This document shows, one piece after another, positions 43,266-45,049 of a DNA stretch of 45,049 nt. The notes under the pieces are model-generated. The model was given only the letters and a program-made list of their open reading frames with translations. It was not told where the DNA came from and ran no database searches. This DNA comes from Lentisphaerae bacterium RIFOXYA12_64_32 (GTDB lineage: Bacteria > Verrucomicrobiota > Lentisphaeria > Oligosphaerales > YB12-FULL-65-16), in the NCBI GenBank assembly GCA_001803235.1, contig MHBL01000078.1, positions 1 through 45,049 on the forward strand. The letters run 5' to 3'. The translations under genes and the position numbers were made by a program. Numbering within the stretch: the first letter of the stretch is position 1; every line of letters starts with the position of its first letter.

Positions 43266-43307
43266 AAGCCGGATCGGAGATATCTCCGGTCCGGCTTCTT
43301 CTTTTTT
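43266..43307 (+). terminator. Intrinsic terminator after rpsI
   Basis: AAGCCGGA and TCCGGCTT form the base of a long stem around the palindrome CGGAGATATCTCCG, giving nearly perfect pairing over 15 bp. It is followed by CTTCTTTTTT. It lies 48 bases after the S9 stop. Confidence 0.9.
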
Positions 43308-43444
43308 GGTCTGGGCCGCAACGGTAATCGTAATCGCGCTCGCAATCCGGCTCGGAATCCGAGGCGTATGTTCGCGGCTGATGGGACATGGGATCCGGAA
43401 CGAGAGGGATGACGAGCAGGATTGCAGTGAGGCAGGAGGGTGTG

Positions 43445-44473
43445 ATGGACAAGGTCAGAGTTGCCATTGTCGGGGCTTCGGGGTACTCGGGTGAGGAACT
43501 GTTGCGACTGCTGCTGCGGCACCCGTTCTGTGAGGTCGCCTGTGTGACATCACGCCAGTATGCCGGTCAGCCTTTGGGCGAGGTGTTTCCGCGGTTCGCC
43601 GACTCGCCTCTGCGTTTCTCGGCGCCGGACGCGGCCGAGATCGCCAAGATCGCGAGCGTGGCCTTCCTCGCCCTGCCGCACGGATTGGCGCACGAGTTTG
43701 CCGCACCGTTGGTCAAGTCCGGAGTCAAGGTGATCGACATCAGTGCCGACTTCCGGTTGCACAATCCTGCGGTGTACGAGGCGGCCTATGGTGCCGCACA
43801 CCCGGCCCCGGAGCTGTTGTCAGAGTCCGTCTACGGCCTGCCGGAGCGTTACCGCGAGGCGTTGCGCAAGGCACGCCTGGTGGCCTGTGCCGGCTGTTAC
43901 CCCACCAGCATCATTCTGGCCGTTGCACCGCTGCTGGCGGCCAAACTCGTCGACCCCAGCGGCATCATTGCTTCCAGCATGAGCGGCGTCTCGGGTGCCG
44001 GACGCAAGGTTGACTTGGCCTACATTTTCCCCGAGTGCAATGAGAGCGTGCGGCCGTACAGCGTCACCGGGCACCGGCACCTGCCCGAGATCGAGCAGGA
44101 ACTGGCGGCGGCGGGCGGGCTGGATCAGATCGTCATCAACTTCATTCCGCACTTGATTCCGGTCAACCGTGGCATTCATTCGACCATTGTCCTGGAGGCG
44201 TGCGCCGGCACGACGTTGGATACGGTGGCCGGCGCACTGCGGCAGGCGTACGCCGGCGAGCCGTTCGTCCGCGTCCTCGGGGCTGGCAAGCTGGCGGACA
44301 CCAAGCACGTGACCATGACCAATATGTGCGAAATCGGCTGTGCGTTCGACAAGCGGACCGGCCGCGTGATCCTCAGCAGCGCCATCGACAACCTCACCAA
44401 GGGCGCGTCGGGTCAGGCGATCCAGTGCTGCAACATCGTGTGCGGTTTCCCGGAGACCACCGGGTTGCTGTAA
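43445..44473 (+). CDS. argC: N-acetyl-gamma-glutamyl-phosphate reductase
   Basis: The 342-residue protein is read from the ATG at 43445, four bases after GGAGGG; an upstream in-frame ATG lacks a site. VRVAIVGASGYSGEELLRLL is the NADP-binding Rossmann motif. The catalytic Cys is in ACAGCYPTSI (about residue 149), followed by SGVSGAGRKVD, and HRHLPEIEQEL holds the His used in catalysis. It reduces N-acetylglutamyl phosphate in arginine synthesis. The rplM-rpsI-argC order recurs in Verrucomicrobia and Lentisphaerae. argJ does not follow here. Confidence 0.96.
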   Translation: MDKVRVAIVGASGYSGEELLRLLLRHPFCEVACVTSRQYAGQPLGEVFPRFADSPLRFSAPDAAEIAKIASVAFLALPHGLAHEFAAPLVKSGVKVIDISADFRLHNPAVYEAAYGAAHPAPELLSESVYGLPERYREALRKARLVACAGCYPTSIILAVAPLLAAKLVDPSGIIASSMSGVSGAGRKVDLAYIFPECNESVRPYSVTGHRHLPEIEQELAAAGGLDQIVINFIPHLIPVNRGIHSTIVLEACAGTTLDTVAGALRQAYAGEPFVRVLGAGKLADTKHVTMTNMCEIGCAFDKRTGRVILSSAIDNLTKGASGQAIQCCNIVCGFPETTGLL

Positions 44474-44531
44474 GCACGGGGCGGGCCGGAAGGCGGCGGG
44501 CTGTGCGGTGCTCCACCCCGGTGTCCCTGCC

Positions 44532-44795
44532 GCATGGCTGTTTCAAAGTCGGTTGTGCGAGCAGCCCCTGTGACGCCCCAGTGGGTTCTGCCTGTTCTCA
44601 TGCTGGGCCTTTCCGCCGTGTGTGTTGGTGCGTTGGTCCGTGACGGCCTGGCTCGGTGTAGAGTACATCGTGCAACGGGCCGTCGGAGGGCATTTCGGAA
44701 CGCACCACGCCCCGGCGTGGGAACACGCCGGAGGTACTCAAGGCCGTCCTCCGGTGCGCAGTGCTCAACAACGATCGACTCTGGAGCAGCCCTGC
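44532..44795. mobile_element. MITE-like element family A, diverged long copy
   Basis: This 264-bp element begins GCATGGCTGTTTCAAAGTCGG and ends GGAGCAGCCCTGC. It aligns along its whole length with the copy at 3495-3757 (shared strings such as GTGTAGAGT, CCGTCGG and TCGGAACGCACC). Its ends carry a few mismatches and no target duplication is recognisable, so it is an older insertion. It lies 58 bases after argC, where argJ might be expected. Confidence 0.8.
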
Positions 44796-44844
44796 TCCTC
44801 GTGTTGCGTCAGTCAAAGACATCTGAGGGGGTCCGTCAAGGTGG

Positions 44845-44868
44845 GCACCGGGCCTCCTGACCCGGTGC
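44845..44868. repeat. Short hairpin downstream of the family A element
   Basis: GCACCGGG (44845-44852) pairs with CCCGGTGC (44861-44868) over an 8-base loop, without a T-tract. The rest of 44474-44930 outside the mobile element shows no gene. Confidence 0.4.
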
Positions 44869-44936
44869 GATGGGGTGAAGCGGCCGAAGCCGGCCAGGCC
44901 GGGAGACCTGGCATCTCAGACACAGCTTGTCTGTTG

Positions 44937-44965
44937 TTGCTTAACTCTTTGTAGTGAAATATGTT
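44937..44965 (+). promoter_or_regulatory. Candidate promoter at the window edge
   Basis: TTGCTT (44937-44942), 17 bases, TATGTT (44960-44965) in an abruptly AT-rich stretch. The -10 hexamer is the same as that of rplM. It points to a gene starting near 44985. Confidence 0.4.
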
Positions 44966-44984
44966 AGGAAGCAACCATGCTGTG

Positions 44985-45049
44985 ATGAAAAGACGTGGTG
45001 TCCAGTGGGCGCCTGAACGGAAGCTGCTTCATGCGAGCGTTCAAGAAGG
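44985..45049 (+). CDS. Possible start of a gene cut by the window end
   Basis: ATG at 44985 opens a frame reading MKRRGVQWAPERKLLHASVQ that stays open to the end of the window. The codons look plausible and a promoter lies upstream, but the predicted leader is too short for a normal ribosome binding site. I cannot assign a family from 21 codons. Confidence 0.25.
   Translation, partial: MKRRGVQWAPERKLLHASVQE

Overview
The window is high-GC bacterial DNA, most likely from an anaerobic member of the PVC superphylum (Kiritimatiellota or Lentisphaerota). The pointers are the gene order rplM-rpsI-argC, a Minf_1886-family protein next to a HIT protein, an H-X9-DG prepilin-like protein, a glycyl radical enzyme (oxygen-sensitive chemistry), a heparinase-like lyase and a uroporphyrinogen-decarboxylase-family protein. 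The assignment rests on gene content and is inference; no taxonomic marker was searched.

Left part (1-15.4 kb): small, mostly monocistronic accessory genes. These are a lipoprotein with a glycoside-hydrolase-like barrel, an H-X9-DG prepilin-like protein, a small Cys-rich SAP-like protein, two gene remnants on either side of a transposed MITE-like element, a heparinase II/III-type lyase, a FAD oxidoreductase, an AraC regulator followed by a glycyl radical enzyme, the HIT/Minf_1886 pair, an N-acetylmuramoyl-L-alanine amidase and a URO-D-family protein. Non-autonomous repeat elements are frequent. Family A (18-bp terminal inverted repeats, 7-bp target duplications) has four copies in the window, and family B has one.

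Central part (15.5-40.5 kb): one long plus-strand cluster. It encodes a complete-looking type II secretion core, in the order gspE, F, H, I, G, J, K, a PilM/PilN-like gspL, a GspM-GspC fusion and gspD. After these come a periplasmic thioredoxin-like protein lacking its CXXC, a small secreted protein, a 1098-residue secreted protein of unknown function, and a 2955-residue secreted protein with a DUF4214-like and beta/gamma-crystallin-like domains. Several pseudopilins carry Arg instead of Gly before the cleavage site, and there is no prepilin peptidase here. I infer a dedicated secretion machine encoded with its own very large cargo or surface proteins. This is the best candidate for an undescribed system in the window.

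Right part (40.6-45.0 kb): tRNA-Arg(CCG), a nested palindromic repeat bracketed by a 12-bp direct repeat, a tail-anchored double-FHA protein, rplM-rpsI with a good sigma-70 promoter and an intrinsic terminator, argC, another family A element, and possibly the first codons of a further gene at the window edge.
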